From contig NZ_CP110615.1 of NCBI RefSeq assembly GCF_026153295.1, positions 1,240,001-1,304,000 of the forward strand: a DNA stretch of 64,000 nt. The letters run 5' to 3'. Below the pieces are notes generated by a model. It saw nothing but the letters and a program-made list of their open reading frames with translations, was not told the DNA's origin and did not search any database. Both the position numbers and the translations under genes were made by a program. The DNA is from Rhodococcus antarcticus (GTDB lineage Bacteria > Actinomycetota > Actinomycetes > Mycobacteriales > Mycobacteriaceae). Numbering within the stretch: position 1 is the stretch's first letter; every line of letters begins with the position of its first letter. Positions 1 to 9,357 of the stretch are shown here, one piece after another.

Positions 1-328
1 GGGAGTGCAGCACCCCCCGGCGCACGTCGAACGGCTCGCTGTCGACGGTGAGGCGCACCAGGGTCCCGTCGGTCACCCCGACGATGGTCTGGCCCGCCTC
101 GGGGTAGCCGAAGCCAGCCTCGGCCTGGTGCAGCGGACGCAGCTCGAACACTCCGGCGAGGTAGGCGCCGGGCAGGCCCACGGGTTCCCCCTCGTCCAGG
201 GTGCCGCGCCAGCCGAGGTGGCCGTTGGACAGCGCGAACAGCGACTCGAACTGCGCCAGCACGCCAAGATCGAGGGACGTGGCGCGCAGGCACCAGGGCT
301 CGACCGGGCAGGCGGGGTGTCCGATCAC
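1..328 (-). CDS. Glycoside hydrolase family 65 (kojibiose/maltose/trehalose phosphorylase type), N-terminal part only
   Basis: Only the N-terminal ~109 residues lie in the window; the gene runs off the left edge. The visible part carries the GH65 N-terminal signature: a Trp-Cys-Leu opening, then ESLFALSNGHLGWRG, an acidic turn, and PGAYLAGVF. The family cleaves alpha-glucosides such as trehalose or maltose by phosphorolysis in the cytoplasm. The GTG start overlaps the upstream stop codon by 4 nt (GTGA) and has a GGAGG 7 nt upstream, so it is translationally coupled to the HAD-like fragment before it. Catalytic residues of the (alpha/alpha)6 domain are outside the window, so the substrate cannot be assigned. 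Confidence 0.85.
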   Translation of the reverse strand, partial: MIGHPACPVEPWCLRATSLDLGVLAQFESLFALSNGHLGWRGTLDEGEPVGLPGAYLAGVFELRPLHQAEAGFGYPEAGQTIVGVTDGTLVRLTVDSEPFDVRRGVLHS

Positions 329-639
329 CTGGTGACCTCCAGGCGCGACGGAGACGACAGCGCAGCCAGGTCGCCCACCAGCGCGTCTGCCCCCGCCACC
401 CGTCTCGCCGTGCCGGCACCGCCGCGGTCGACCTCGACGACGTGGCCTTGCCCGCCCGTGCGACCGGCGTGCACCCCCGTCACGGCGTCCTGGAGCACCG
501 TGGCCGCGGCAGCCTCGATCTCGAGATCCGTTGCGGTGGAGCGGAAGCCGTCCGAGCGCGGACCTTGCACGTAGATCGCGGGCGTCGGCGACCACCCCAG
601 TGGGGTCAGTGCGGTGGTGGGGGTCTCGTACGTGGTCAC
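325..639 (-). CDS. Short protein ending in the C-terminal tail of a beta-phosphoglucomutase-type HAD hydrolase
   Basis: A 104-residue frame with a strong GAGGAGG ribosome site 8 nt before its GTG. Residues from about 50 onward (LQDAVTGVHAGRTGG, then VDR and GADALVGDLAAL) match the final part of HAD subfamily IA phosphoglucomutase-like proteins, which often sit just before GH65 phosphorylases and convert the released beta-glucose 1-phosphate. The nucleophile DxD motif and the cap domain are absent, so it should not be catalytic as it stands. The first ~45 residues are not recognisable. It is either a truncated HAD gene whose start was recruited to drive GH65 translation, or a small non-enzymatic protein. 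The HAD-tail match is by eye. Confidence 0.6.
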   Translation of the reverse strand: MTTYETPTTALTPLGWSPTPAIYVQGPRSDGFRSTATDLEIEAAAATVLQDAVTGVHAGRTGGQGHVVEVDRGGAGTARRVAGADALVGDLAALSSPSRLEVTR

Positions 640-1134
640 ACCAGCTACCTCCTCGAGGGCGGTACCGGTACCGCCCCCTGGGCAGCGTGGCCGCGACCGG
701 CCAACCGGGGGAGAGGACAACGTCCCGTCTCCGCTCTGCGTCATGGCGGGTCGGGACCGACAACCGGTGCTCGTCACGATCCGGCTGGGTGGCGCGGTGG
801 CTCGCGAGCGGTATCCGCCCCGCCGGCGTCTCTGGTCCTTCGGCACCGTCACCACGGCCCCGCCCGCACCCGCCCGCGAGACGGTCGGGATCCCCCCGTG
901 ACCACCGTCAGGTTGGCCACCACCTGGCCGACACCGTCTGCAGCCGCACGCCGTGCCCGGCGGTGGTGGTGCGCAGGAACGCGCCGCAGGTGGGTCCTTG
1001 GTCCCGGGCACGCGAGTCCATTGCCTCTGATCCGTCCGTGCCTGCCCGCCGCAGAGTGGCGACCAGTCGGCGACCGTCGACAGATCTCATGATCCTGCGG
1101 GCGGATGGCTGCGCAGCGGAGGAGGAGTCGTGTC
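640..1134. other. Intergenic region without a supported gene
   Basis: About 495 bases between divergent genes. Open frames here have no recognisable product. It should carry promoters for both directions. The only distinct element seen is a 15-base word shared with the 29.6 kb region, listed separately. Confidence 0.5.
713..727. repeat. 15-base word GAGGACAACGTCCCG, copy 1
   Basis: This word occurs identically at 29611-29625. Its core GGACAACGTCC is a partial palindrome. Here it lies ~75 bases upstream of the HAD/GH65 start; at 29.6 kb it lies between divergent genes. A shared regulator site is possible but unproven. Confidence 0.45.
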
Positions 1135-1431
1135 ATGAACCACAAGACCCATCTGTACCTCATGGGCGGTCTGGTGCTCGTCGGCGCAGTGGTGCTGTTC
1201 ACCGGCAGTGGGGGTGCGTTCGGCGGGGGAGGGCTGTTCCTGCTGGTGTTCCTGGGGTTCTGCTTCGCGATGATGTTCTTCATGATGCGCGGGATGAGCG
1301 GCGGTGGCACGGGGGGCGGCAACGACATGGGCGGGATGGACGGCGACGCGCGTGGCGGCCGACACGGCACCGACGTGCCCACCGAGCGCGAGGAGGAGAA
1401 GTTCGACGACGGCAACCGGCGGACCTGGTGA
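1135..1431 (+). CDS. Small membrane protein, DUF2933-like
   Basis: A 98-residue protein with one or two hydrophobic segments: Leu/Val-rich residues ~6-22, then a Phe/Met-rich helix ~33-52. A Gly/Met-rich, then acidic, cytoplasmic-looking tail follows. The ATG at 1135 is chosen because a GGAGGAG site lies 8-14 nt upstream; an upstream in-frame ATG at 1105 lacks one. The pattern resembles DUF2933 proteins, which commonly lie in metal-resistance gene groups, and the cytochrome b and P1B-ATPase genes nearby fit that. No biochemical role is known to me. Confidence 0.65.
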   Translation: MNHKTHLYLMGGLVLVGAVVLFTGSGGAFGGGGLFLLVFLGFCFAMMFFMMRGMSGGGTGGGNDMGGMDGDARGGRHGTDVPTEREEEKFDDGNRRTW

Positions 1432-2158
1432 GGTACAACGCGGGACCGCTGCTGCGATGGGGTGGGTGGCCGAGGGCCACGGGGAGCGCGAGGCGTTCGT
1501 GCGCCTGGACGCCGGGCTGATCGCCTCCGCCCGTCCTGTGGAGATCAACCGCCCGGCTCGTCAGTGACGAGCTCGGCCGGCAGGCACGGTGCTCGCCAAG
1601 CTCGAGGGGCAGCACCTCGCCGCGGCGGGCCGGTGCCGGATCCCTCGGGCGTGGCTGCCCCGCCGGGGGCTGAACCGCGGTCGGCACCACGGATGCCGTG
1701 CGCAGCTGTGTGGTCGACCGCATCAGCGACCCGACCTGCGGCGATGGCGGGGGTCCCACCGTGTGGGAGCGGATCAGCCGAACCGAGCTCACCACCGGCG
1801 GCACCCCCCTCGGCCGGCTCGCCCCAGAGCCCCTGGAGCGCTGACCGCCGCCCATCCGGGTCGCCCCACCCTGCCGGGCTGGGGCGAGCTCGGGTCGCCG
1901 CGGCGACGTCGTCCTCGTGGTCCTGCGATGCCCATCGCCACCGAGCCCGTCCGCGCATCCGAGACGGCACTGCACGACCACCCGGTGCGCCGGCGGGGTT
2001 CGTCCGAGACCCCACGTCGACGCCTCGACGCCTCGACGCAGGTGGGCGACCTGCTTCGCGTGCCGCGGCGGCACTTCGTGGCCGCGTACCAACAGGCCTG
2101 TCCTGGAGGGGACCTTCGACACTGGATCAGGGGCAGCGGTGGAGAACAGGGTGTCGTC
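1432..2158. other. 727-base stretch without a supported gene
   Basis: Open frames cross this stretch on both strands because of the high GC content, but none gives a recognisable protein. A 36-codon plus-strand frame ending at 1567 has plausible codon use but no family I recognise. It may be decayed coding sequence. Confidence 0.4.
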
Positions 2159-2905
2159 ATGCAGCAGGCACGTTCAGCCACAGCACGGTTCGGGGTCGTG
2201 TTCCCGTGGCCGGTGTTCTTCAGCCCGTCCCGGTGTCGTGGGTGGTGGGTGGTGTCGCGCCGGTGGGGGACGGTGGTGGTGGGGCTGTTGCTGGTCGGTG
2301 TGGTGTCGACTGGTCCGGCGTGGGCGCACGGGGGTGGGGATGGTGCCCCGGAGGGGTATGTCCTGGTGCAGCAGGCGTTGGGGCACCTGGCGCAGGACCC
2401 GGGCCCGAAGGGGGTCGCCGCGGCCGAGGCCAAGATCGGGGAGGCTCTCGGTGGCCCTGACCAGGACGGGGTGGACGTTGCCCTGGTGGGGCAGGCGCAG
2501 GCTGAGCTGACCGCCGGTGAGGTCGTGGTGGCCCAGCAGACCCTGCAGCTCTCGATCGCCGAGGCGGTGGGGCAGCTGGAGCCGGCGTCGGGGGAGGAGA
2601 CGGGGACCACCGTGGTGGGTGAGCCGCTGCCGGGGCGGGGTTCGTTGACCGGTACCGACTGGACCTTCGGTGCGGTGTCGCTGGTGCTGCTGGTCGTGGG
2701 GGTTGGTCTCGCGCTGTGGTTCCGCCCGGCGGAGAACCTGGCTGAGCTCCGGCGGGGGCTGGCCGGTGCCCCGGACACCGGGTCGGACCCGGACCCGTCC
2801 ACGGACCCGTCCCCCACCTCCCCCACCTCCCGCACCTCCCCCACCTCCCGCACCTCCCCCTCGTCCCGCACCTCCCGCACCTCTCCGGAAGGACCCCGGT
2901 CGTGA
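2159..2905 (+). CDS. Exported membrane-anchored protein with C-terminal Ser/Thr/Pro tail
   Basis: About 248 residues from the ATG at 2159. A hydrophobic segment ending in AWA followed by HGGG looks like a signal peptide cut site near residue 53, so a later GTG at ~2251 is also possible as the start. The mature part is ~120 residues of Ala/Glu/Gln-rich helix, followed by a transmembrane segment around residues 170-187 and a repetitive Thr-Ser-Pro/Arg tail. It overlaps the cytochrome b gene by 4 nt, so the two are coupled and probably work in the same membrane complex. I do not recognise the family; the His-Gly-Gly-Gly start of the mature chain could bind metal. Confidence 0.6.
   Translation: MQQARSATARFGVVFPWPVFFSPSRCRGWWVVSRRWGTVVVGLLLVGVVSTGPAWAHGGGDGAPEGYVLVQQALGHLAQDPGPKGVAAAEAKIGEALGGPDQDGVDVALVGQAQAELTAGEVVVAQQTLQLSIAEAVGQLEPASGEETGTTVVGEPLPGRGSLTGTDWTFGAVSLVLLVVGVGLALWFRPAENLAELRRGLAGAPDTGSDPDPSTDPSPTSPTSRTSPTSRTSPSSRTSRTSPEGPRS
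2811..2884 (+). repeat. In-frame low-complexity repeat encoding TSPTSR units
   Basis: The 3' end of the exported protein gene is a run of near-identical ACCTCC-based units coding TSPTSRTSPTSR and variants. Such tracts can change length by slippage and here extend the C-terminal tail after the membrane anchor. Confidence 0.7.
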
Positions 2906-3999
2906 CCCGTGTCGAGGAACGACCTGCCTCACCGCGGGTGAGCAGGACCCGCCGTACCCTCGACGTGGTCGATGAGCGCCTCGGTATCAGGGCGTTGGAG
3001 TACCCGGTGCCCGAGCACGCCAACAAGCTGGCCTGGAGCCTGGGTGGGGTGACCGCGGCGGCACTGGTCATCTTGATCGCCACGGGAATCGTCCTGGTGC
3101 AGTTCTACAACCCGGTCCCCGAGGCCGCGAACCAGTCGGTGCGCTACCTGGTGACGCAGGTGTGGGGTGGTCGCTTCGTGCGGGGGGTCCACTTCTGGGC
3201 TGCGCAGGCCATGTACGTGACCGCGGCGCTGCACATGCTGCGGGTGTTCCTCACCGGGTCCTACAAGCGGCCCCGCGAAGCCAACTGGCTCGTGGGTGTG
3301 GCCATGTTCGGGCTGGTGACCCTGGCGATCTTCACCGGCACCGTGCTCAAGTGGGACCAGGAGTCGTTCGAGGCGCTGGGGCACAACCTGGAGGTCGGCA
3401 AGCTGCTCGGCGGGGTCGGGTTCTGGTTCTCCCCGACCTTCGCCGGAAACGTGCCCATCCTGATCCGGCTCTACGCCGCCCACGTCGTGTTCATCCCCGG
3501 GCTGATCCTCGTCCTGGTCGCGCTGCACATGTTGCTGGTCAAGAAGCACAAGATCTCCCCGCATCCGGCCCTGCCCAGCGAGGGCCGTGGGGATCAAGCC
3601 CCCGCCGCCGAGCCCACCGAACCGTTCACCCACCACCTGCGCCGCATCAGCTCCTTCGGCCTGGCCCTGTTCGGCCTCATCGGGATCCTGGCCGTGGTGT
3701 TCCCACCCGGTCTCGGAGCCCGCCCGGTGCAGGGCATCGAGGTCACCACACCCCCCCTCAACTTCTGGTGGCTCTACAGCCTGGAGAACTTCTTCGGGCT
3801 GCCCGCCATCATCTACGGCGAGCTCATCTTCTTCGGCCTGCTGGTCGTCATCCCCTTCGTCGACCGCAGCGGCGAGCGCTACTGGCGGCGGCGCCCGGTC
3901 GCCATGACACTGCTGACCGTGTTCCTGGTCGTGATCATCACCCTGACCATCCTGCTGAAGTTCCTCGCCACCAAGGACCACCTCGGGATGGGCGGATGA
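2902..3999 (+). CDS. Cytochrome b (b6/subunit IV type)
   Basis: A 365-residue polytopic membrane protein. His97/His111 in the GVHFWAAQAMYV...LHM helix and His194/His209 in the LYAAHVVF...LHM helix are spaced as the four haem b ligands of the cytochrome b family, so it should bind two haems and take part in quinol oxidation. About eight hydrophobic helices are visible, the last four corresponding to the subunit IV part. GTG start overlaps the previous stop (GTGA), and the next small gene overlaps by ATGA. No Rieske protein or cytochrome c1 gene is adjacent, so the electron acceptor is unknown. It is shorter than the actinobacterial respiratory QcrB, so it is probably an accessory copy. Confidence 0.88.
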   Translation: MTRVEERPASPRVSRTRRTLDVVDERLGIRALEYPVPEHANKLAWSLGGVTAAALVILIATGIVLVQFYNPVPEAANQSVRYLVTQVWGGRFVRGVHFWAAQAMYVTAALHMLRVFLTGSYKRPREANWLVGVAMFGLVTLAIFTGTVLKWDQESFEALGHNLEVGKLLGGVGFWFSPTFAGNVPILIRLYAAHVVFIPGLILVLVALHMLLVKKHKISPHPALPSEGRGDQAPAAEPTEPFTHHLRRISSFGLALFGLIGILAVVFPPGLGARPVQGIEVTTPPLNFWWLYSLENFFGLPAIIYGELIFFGLLVVIPFVDRSGERYWRRRPVAMTLLTVFLVVIITLTILLKFLATKDHLGMGG

Positions 4000-4229
4000 G
4001 CACCATGAACCACACCCGAGCAAGGGCCCGCCGGACCTTCTGGGTCCTGCTCACCACCACGATCCTCGCGACCGGGTCGCTGACCAGCGCCCTGGCCAGG
4101 CCACCGGGGACATGGACCGGACTGACCGTCGCCGCATCAGGGATCGTCCTGGCCCTCGCAGCCACCCTCACCTGCCGCGTGATGCTCGCCCTCGGACGAC
4201 CACACCAACACGAGTCGGCAGAAGCGTGA
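3996..4229 (+). CDS. Small two-helix membrane protein
   Basis: A 77-residue protein with two hydrophobic segments (~15-34 and ~40-63) and a short His-containing C-terminus (PHQHES). The start overlaps the cytochrome b stop as ATGA, so it is translated with it and may be a small subunit or assembly partner. No family recognised. Confidence 0.65.
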   Translation: MSTMNHTRARARRTFWVLLTTTILATGSLTSALARPPGTWTGLTVAASGIVLALAATLTCRVMLALGRPHQHESAEA

Positions 4230-4265
4230 GGTTCCTGCCGGTCAGGCAAGCCGAGAGGCGGGCCC

Positions 4266-4355
4266 ATGACCACGACGACCCGGGTGGCCCGTGTCGTGGT
4301 GCGAGACGAACTACTGCCGGACGGGAGCACCCGCGAGGACTCGTCCATGAAGTGA
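4266..4355 (+). CDS. Possible 29-residue leader peptide or small protein
   Basis: An ATG frame opening MTTTTRVARVVVRDELLPDG lies just before the HMA gene; 12 bases separate its stop from the next ATG. The codons look ordinary, but the ribosome site is weak and nothing like it is known to me. It could be a leader for the metal-transport genes or chance. Confidence 0.25.
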   Translation: MTTTTRVARVVVRDELLPDGSTREDSSMK

Positions 4356-4367
4356 TGGGAAGCAGCC

Positions 4368-4619
4368 ATGACCACAAGCAACGTCGACGTAGGCGGGATC
4401 CTGTCCGCGCTGAGCGCCCGCGGCGTCGAGAAACAGCTCAGGAGGTTGCCGGGTATCGAGAAGGTCGACGTCAACTACGTCAGCGGCAGCGCGACCGTGA
4501 CCTATGACGAGCGGGTGGTGGGCCTCCGGGAGATAAGCGCGAAGGTACGGACGTGCGGCTATCACTGCAGCGGTGAGCAGCTGCCGAAGCACATGTGTGC
4601 GGCAGCACCCGATCGATGA
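4368..4619 (+). CDS. HMA-fold metal-binding protein lacking the CxxC loop
   Basis: An 83-residue protein whose core ([20 protein letters not shown], then VTYDE) follows the beta-alpha-beta pattern of heavy-metal-associated domains. The usual GMxCxxC metal loop is replaced by [11 protein letters not shown]. Three cysteines appear at the C-terminus instead, in [15 protein letters not shown], giving a Cys/His cluster. It directly precedes the P1B-ATPase, whose N-terminal domain is similar, so it is probably a metallochaperone or sensor for that pump. Metal identity cannot be read from the sequence; copper is the usual partner for this fold. Confidence 0.75.
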   Translation: MTTSNVDVGGILSALSARGVEKQLRRLPGIEKVDVNYVSGSATVTYDERVVGLREISAKVRTCGYHCSGEQLPKHMCAAAPDR

Positions 4620-4686
4620 CGGCCGGCCCACTCTGACCGGACCCTTGACCAGGCAGGTGCACGATGAAGCCGCCGGAGGAAAAGAC

Positions 4687-7134
4687 ATGAAGACGAGCGT
4701 TATCGACGTCCCCGAGATGTTGGCCGTGTTGAGCTTGAGCGAAGTGGAGTCGCGGATACGCCTGGTTCCGGGGGTCGAGAGCGTGAAGGTCAGCGCTGCT
4801 ACCGGTAGCGCCACCGTCCGCTACGACGAGACCCGGCTCGAGGTCGGCGACATCACCTCAGCCATCAACCACCGTCAGGACAAGCCTCGAGCGGCCGCGG
4901 GAGAGGGCGATGGACCCAGCGACCCACCCGAACGCACGGCTCCTGCGGTGGACCCGGTGGAGGCGGCGCCCAATTCCCATCGCAAGACTGGTGCTGCGCC
5001 ATCGCCGCACGCAGCCGAAGCCCACACGGGGCACCCGGCGCCGCCCGGAAAGCCTGCCAAATCAGCCGAGATGGCGGAGGAGATGGGTCACGGCGACGGC
5101 ATGGACCTGCCGACCATGGTCCGCAACATGCGCAACCGCTTCTGGATCGCGCTCGTGTTCACCGTGCCGATCCTGGTCTACGCCCCGATTGGCCTCTTCA
5201 CCTCGCCCAGACCGCCGTTCGGTCTCGATCTGAACCTGTGGCTGTTCTTCTTCGCAACCGCTGCCGTCGTCTACCCGAGCTGGCCGTTCTTCATCGCCGC
5301 CTGGCGCGCGGTCAGGAACGGTGTGCTCAACATGGCGGTGCTGGTCGTGCTGTCGGTGGGTATCGGATACCTCTACAGCGTCGGGGCCACCTTCTTCTTC
5401 GACAGCGAGCAGTTCTACGAGGCCGTTGCCCTCCTGTTGATCTTCATCCTCCTCGGCCACTGGCTCGAGATGCGCGCCCGCTCCGGGGCCTCGACCGCAA
5501 TCACGGCGCTGATGGACCTCGCTCCGCCGAAGGCCAATGTCCTTCGCGACGGTGAAGAAGTCGAGGTGTCGACGGCCGACGTGGTGGCAGGGGACGTCGT
5601 GGTGATTCGACCGGGCAACAAGATTCCGGTCGACGGCACCGTCGAGGACGGCGAGTCGCTGGTCGACGAGTCCATGCTGACCGGCGAGTCCATGCCGGTC
5701 CAGAAGGGCCCCGGGGCCACGGTGATCGGCGCGACGATCAACATCAGCGGCAGCTTCCGCTACAAGGCGACGAAAGTGGGTGCCGATACCGCACTGGCGC
5801 AGATCGTGAAGCTCGTCAAGGAGGCGCAGAACTCCAAGGCGCCGTCGCAGCTGCTCGCGGACAGGGCCGCCCAGTGGCTCGTGATCGCAGCGATCGCCAT
5901 CGGTCTGGCGACCTTCACGTTCTGGTTCTGGTGGACCGGAGAACCGCTGCTGTTCGCTGTGTCGCTGACCATCACGGTGTTCGTCATAGCCTGCCCCGAT
6001 GCCTTGGGGCTCGCCACGCCGATGGCGGTGATGATAGGCACCGGGATGGGTGCCGCCAACGGCATCCTCTTCAAGAATGCCTCGGCGCTGGAGGACTCCA
6101 CCCGACTCGACGCCATCGTCTTCGACAAGACAGGAACCCTCACCCTCGGCAAGCCTCAGGTCGTGGAGATGGTGACCGCGGAAGGCATCACGGACGACGT
6201 GCTGCTGCTTGCCGCCGCCGCGGTCGAACAGGGGTCGGCCCACCCGCTTGCGCAGGCGATCCTCTCCCGTGCCTCGGACCTCTCCGTCGTCGCGCCGACC
6301 GGGTTCAAGAGCATCAACGGCATGGGCGCGCAGGCGGAGACCGTCGACGGCACGGTGTTCCTCGGAAATCGACTGCTGATGGACACGCAGAAGCTCGAGC
6401 TGGGTGCCCTCGAGGCCGAGGCCACGAGGATGCAGGACGAGGGTCTCACCGTGGTCCACGTGGCCCAGGACGATCGGGTCATCGGCCTCATCGCCATCGC
6501 CGACAAGGCGAGGCCAACCGCCAAGGCCGCCGTGGCCAAGCTGCGTGAGCGTGGTATCGAGGTGATCATGCTGACCGGCGACAACGCTGGTACCGCCCAG
6601 CGGATCGCTGCGGATCTCGGCATCGACACCGTTCTGGCGGACGTTCTGCCGGGCCAGAAGGCAGACAAGGTGAAGGAGCTCCAGGCCACCGGCAAGAAGG
6701 TCGGGATGGTGGGCGACGGTGTCAATGATGCGCCCGCGCTCACGCAGGCAGACGTCGGCTTCGCCATCGGCGCCGGCACGGACGTGGCGGTCGAGAGCGC
6801 CGATGTGGTGCTGATGAAGAGCGATCCGTACGACATCGTTGCCTCGATCGAGCTGTCGAAGGTGACCCTGCGCAAGATGCATCAGAATCTTGCCTGGGCG
6901 GTGGGCTACAACGTGCTCGCGTTTCCGGTTGCCGCAGGTGTCCTCTTCCCGTTCGTGATCAGCCCTGCGGTGGCCGCGCTGTCCATGTCGGGCAGCACGC
7001 TGATCGTCGCTGCCAACGCACTGTTGATGAAGCGCACCAAGCTCTCGATCACGCATGGTCCCGACGAGTCGGCCACGGCGGCAGCGGCTCCACCTGCGGA
7101 GACCGAGTCGGCCGACAGGGCGGTCGTCGCCTGA
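4687..7134 (+). CDS. Heavy-metal P1B-type ATPase with CPD motif
   Basis: An 815-residue pump. Order: degenerate HMA domain (residues ~1-62, no CxxC), a His/Met-containing hydrophilic linker (~63-140, ending [10 protein letters not shown]), membrane helices, the actuator loop with TGES (~332-335), the transmembrane metal motif [11 protein letters not shown] (CPD at 436-438), the phosphorylation site DKTGT (Asp480), an HP locus in SAHPLAQ, and GDGVNDAP. Eight helices are expected. Most copper pumps have CPC and CopB types CPH; Asp in the third position is less usual, so metal specificity is open. The start is set by GGAGG 7 nt before the ATG at 4687. It would export metal from the cytoplasm using ATP. 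Confidence 0.93.
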   Translation: MKTSVIDVPEMLAVLSLSEVESRIRLVPGVESVKVSAATGSATVRYDETRLEVGDITSAINHRQDKPRAAAGEGDGPSDPPERTAPAVDPVEAAPNSHRKTGAAPSPHAAEAHTGHPAPPGKPAKSAEMAEEMGHGDGMDLPTMVRNMRNRFWIALVFTVPILVYAPIGLFTSPRPPFGLDLNLWLFFFATAAVVYPSWPFFIAAWRAVRNGVLNMAVLVVLSVGIGYLYSVGATFFFDSEQFYEAVALLLIFILLGHWLEMRARSGASTAITALMDLAPPKANVLRDGEEVEVSTADVVAGDVVVIRPGNKIPVDGTVEDGESLVDESMLTGESMPVQKGPGATVIGATINISGSFRYKATKVGADTALAQIVKLVKEAQNSKAPSQLLADRAAQWLVIAAIAIGLATFTFWFWWTGEPLLFAVSLTITVFVIACPDALGLATPMAVMIGTGMGAANGILFKNASALEDSTRLDAIVFDKTGTLTLGKPQVVEMVTAEGITDDVLLLAAAAVEQGSAHPLAQAILSRASDLSVVAPTGFKSINGMGAQAETVDGTVFLGNRLLMDTQKLELGALEAEATRMQDEGLTVVHVAQDDRVIGLIAIADKARPTAKAAVAKLRERGIEVIMLTGDNAGTAQRIAADLGIDTVLADVLPGQKADKVKELQATGKKVGMVGDGVNDAPALTQADVGFAIGAGTDVAVESADVVLMKSDPYDIVASIELSKVTLRKMHQNLAWAVGYNVLAFPVAAGVLFPFVISPAVAALSMSGSTLIVAANALLMKRTKLSITHGPDESATAAAAPPAETESADRAVVA

Positions 7135-7676
7135 CGGCGCTGTGAGCGCAGTCGGCGTGAGGACGCGCGACCGCCACTCCGGCAGCGCAGGTCCTCCCGC
7201 CACGTTCCGGTGCACTTGTTCAGCTGTTCGGCGTGGTGGAAGGGCAGGTGATCACCGTGTTCCTCGGGGCCGGCCGCGAGCTGTTCAGCTCGACCGTGGC
7301 GCCACCGTTCGGGCTGCGAGAGGAGCTGTCGCAACTGATCCTGAGCCTGCCCGCGATCGTGTGCTGGGCGTGGGCGGCCCGTACGTCGAACACCGCGGTG
7401 CTGGCTCGCCGTCGGTACCGGTTGGATGGGCTCGGTCGGGTCGACAGCGACCGGCGGGGGTGACGTCATCAACGAGGTCGGGACGATCCCGACAGCGCGG
7501 AGGCACGCCAACGACGAAGCGCGAACGCTGCTCGACCTGGCGCCGCCGCCGGCGTCGGTCGTCGCCAGTGTGCTGCTGGTCCGGCCGGGTTCGCTGGACC
7601 CTCGACATCCCGTGCTGATGGACAGACGCAGGCATCAGTGGTGGCGGACCGACGGTGCCTCGCCGCCGGGTGAGCG
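7135..7676. other. 542-base stretch without a supported gene
   Basis: Several GC-rich open frames cross it. A plus-strand frame at 7233-7463 has a hydrophobic segment but no recognisable family and no ribosome site, so I do not call it. Confidence 0.4.
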
Positions 7677-8639
7677 ATGACAGCCTCACTGGCGCGCGCA
7701 GATGCGCCGGCGCTGACCGGTCGTCCGGCACCGCTGCGGATGCTGTGGATCACCGCCGCCCTGGGTGCCTGCTTCCTCCTCATCCAGTGGGGGCTGCGGG
7801 ACGCTCCACTGTTGTGGTTCGCCGCGTTGCGGGCGCTGCTCGGTGGTGCCGCTCTGGCCGCCGTCGCCCTCTGGCAGCGGCGACCGTTGCCACCCGCCGG
7901 TGGTGCGTGGGTCAAGATCGTCGTCCTCGGGGTGGTCAACGTCAGCCTCGCGTTCGCGGCCATGTTCGCCGGCGTCGCCGGGTTGGCCACCGGTGTTGCC
8001 GCCGTGCTGGCCAACGCCCAGCCGTTGCTCATCCTGCTGCCCGGGTGGTGGCTCTTCCGGGAACGGATCACGGCACGGACGGGGATGGCGCTGCTGGTCG
8101 GGTCCGGCGGGCTCCTGATGGTCGCGCTACCCGGTGGAGGCGGTTCCGGGGCGCTGCTGTCGCTGCTCGCGGCCGTGGCAGTGACCACGGGCACGTTGAT
8201 CGTACGCACCCTGGGTGGCCTCGATGTCGTGGTGACCAGCGCGGCTCACCTCCTCGTCGGTGGGCTGGTGCTCGCCGGGGCCGCCCTCGCCGTGGAAGGT
8301 CCTCCCGACATCTCGTGGACCCCCCGGTTCGTCCTCGTGCTCTCGTTCCTCGGACTGGTGGCCACCGCAGCAACCACGCTGGCCTGGTTCGTGGAGGCAC
8401 AACGGTCGGCGTTGTCCTCGCTGACGATGTGGATGTTCTTGATTCCCGTGTTCGGCCTGCTGCTCGGCATGGTGGTGCTCGGTGAACGACCAGGTCCATG
8501 GACGGGCGTCGGCATCGCTCTGGTGCTGGTCGCCATGCTGCTGGCGCTCACCCAGCAACCCGTTCCCGGTGCCGGGCCTCCGGGTGTGCTGTGCGCAGCG
8601 TGCCGGCCCGACGCCACGACGACCGAGGACGCGCACTGA
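7677..8639 (+). CDS. EamA/DMT-family transporter
   Basis: A 320-residue protein with ten hydrophobic helices arranged as two EamA repeats (about residues 22-150 and 155-295). Typical small-residue and Arg positions are visible in FAALRALLGG and in the second-repeat MWMFLIPVFGLLLGM-VVLGE segment. The family moves amino acids, nucleotides or other metabolites across the cytoplasmic membrane; substrate is not predictable. It stands alone, with no coupled neighbours. The Cys-containing C-terminal tail (VLCAACRPD) is unusual for the family. Confidence 0.88.
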   Translation: MTASLARADAPALTGRPAPLRMLWITAALGACFLLIQWGLRDAPLLWFAALRALLGGAALAAVALWQRRPLPPAGGAWVKIVVLGVVNVSLAFAAMFAGVAGLATGVAAVLANAQPLLILLPGWWLFRERITARTGMALLVGSGGLLMVALPGGGGSGALLSLLAAVAVTTGTLIVRTLGGLDVVVTSAAHLLVGGLVLAGAALAVEGPPDISWTPRFVLVLSFLGLVATAATTLAWFVEAQRSALSSLTMWMFLIPVFGLLLGMVVLGERPGPWTGVGIALVLVAMLLALTQQPVPGAGPPGVLCAACRPDATTTEDAH

Positions 8640-9357
8640 CCTGACGTGACCGAGCTCATCACCCTCGGACGCACCCTGCGTCGCCGGGCCGGCGACGTCC
8701 TGGTGGGCCGCTCGGGCACGAGCCAGGATCTCTGACGCGACCCAGAGCTGGGCCGCAGCCTCGGTAGTCGTACCGCCGGTTCAACACTGCCCTCGAGCTT
8801 CGGTGTCGTGCGCCCCGTGGGCTGGGGCGCCCGGTTCGGGAGCAGCGTGGTTGCCGACGCCGGACCGAGGGTTCGCACTCGTGACCACGCAGCAGAACGA
8901 CGACCAGGTCGGTCAGGCTGACGTCCCGACGAAGCAAGAGTCGAAGTCACGTCCGAGGCAGGGGCAGATCAGACCGTGTGGATCCCGATGGCCGTCGCAC
9001 CTCCCCACGTTCCGGCTGGGACGTTCATCACCAGTTCGAGGCTGCACCTCGGTGACAGGCGTGGGGGAGGTGAACGTCTCGACGGTGCTCCGTGTTGTCC
9101 CTGGATCCGGCACGAGCCGCACGTCGAGCCAGCAGACGGACGGGGTAGGGCCGAACCGCCATCCTCGGCGGACTCGAGCAGCCCTCCGCCGGCCGCCGTC
9201 AATACCGGTGTCGATGGTTCTCCGATTGCACGCGGTCGTCCGGTCGGGAACCGGCGCCCCGACCGCGGCGGCGCCGGCGGCGCTCGGACTCAGCACGCGG
9301 GCGACCAGGACGACGTGACGAGCCCGCTCCGCCCCACCGGCGACCCAGGCCGCAGCA
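8640..9357. other. 718-base stretch without a supported gene
   Basis: It lies between the end of the EamA gene and the end of the convergent operon. Frames on both strands give no recognisable protein. Possibly decayed sequence. Confidence 0.4.

Noticed and set aside
5-574. A long plus-strand open frame at the left edge
   Set aside because: It is antisense to the GH65 and HAD-tail genes, which have recognisable motifs and ribosome sites; its protein is composition-driven.
1280-2122. Minus-strand frame of ~280 codons
   Set aside because: Arg/Pro/Ser-rich antisense-type composition, no motif, no ribosome site.
5062-7215. 717-codon minus-strand open frame
   Set aside because: It lies exactly antisense to the P1B-ATPase gene; His/Asp/Arg-rich protein is the mirror of GC-biased codons.
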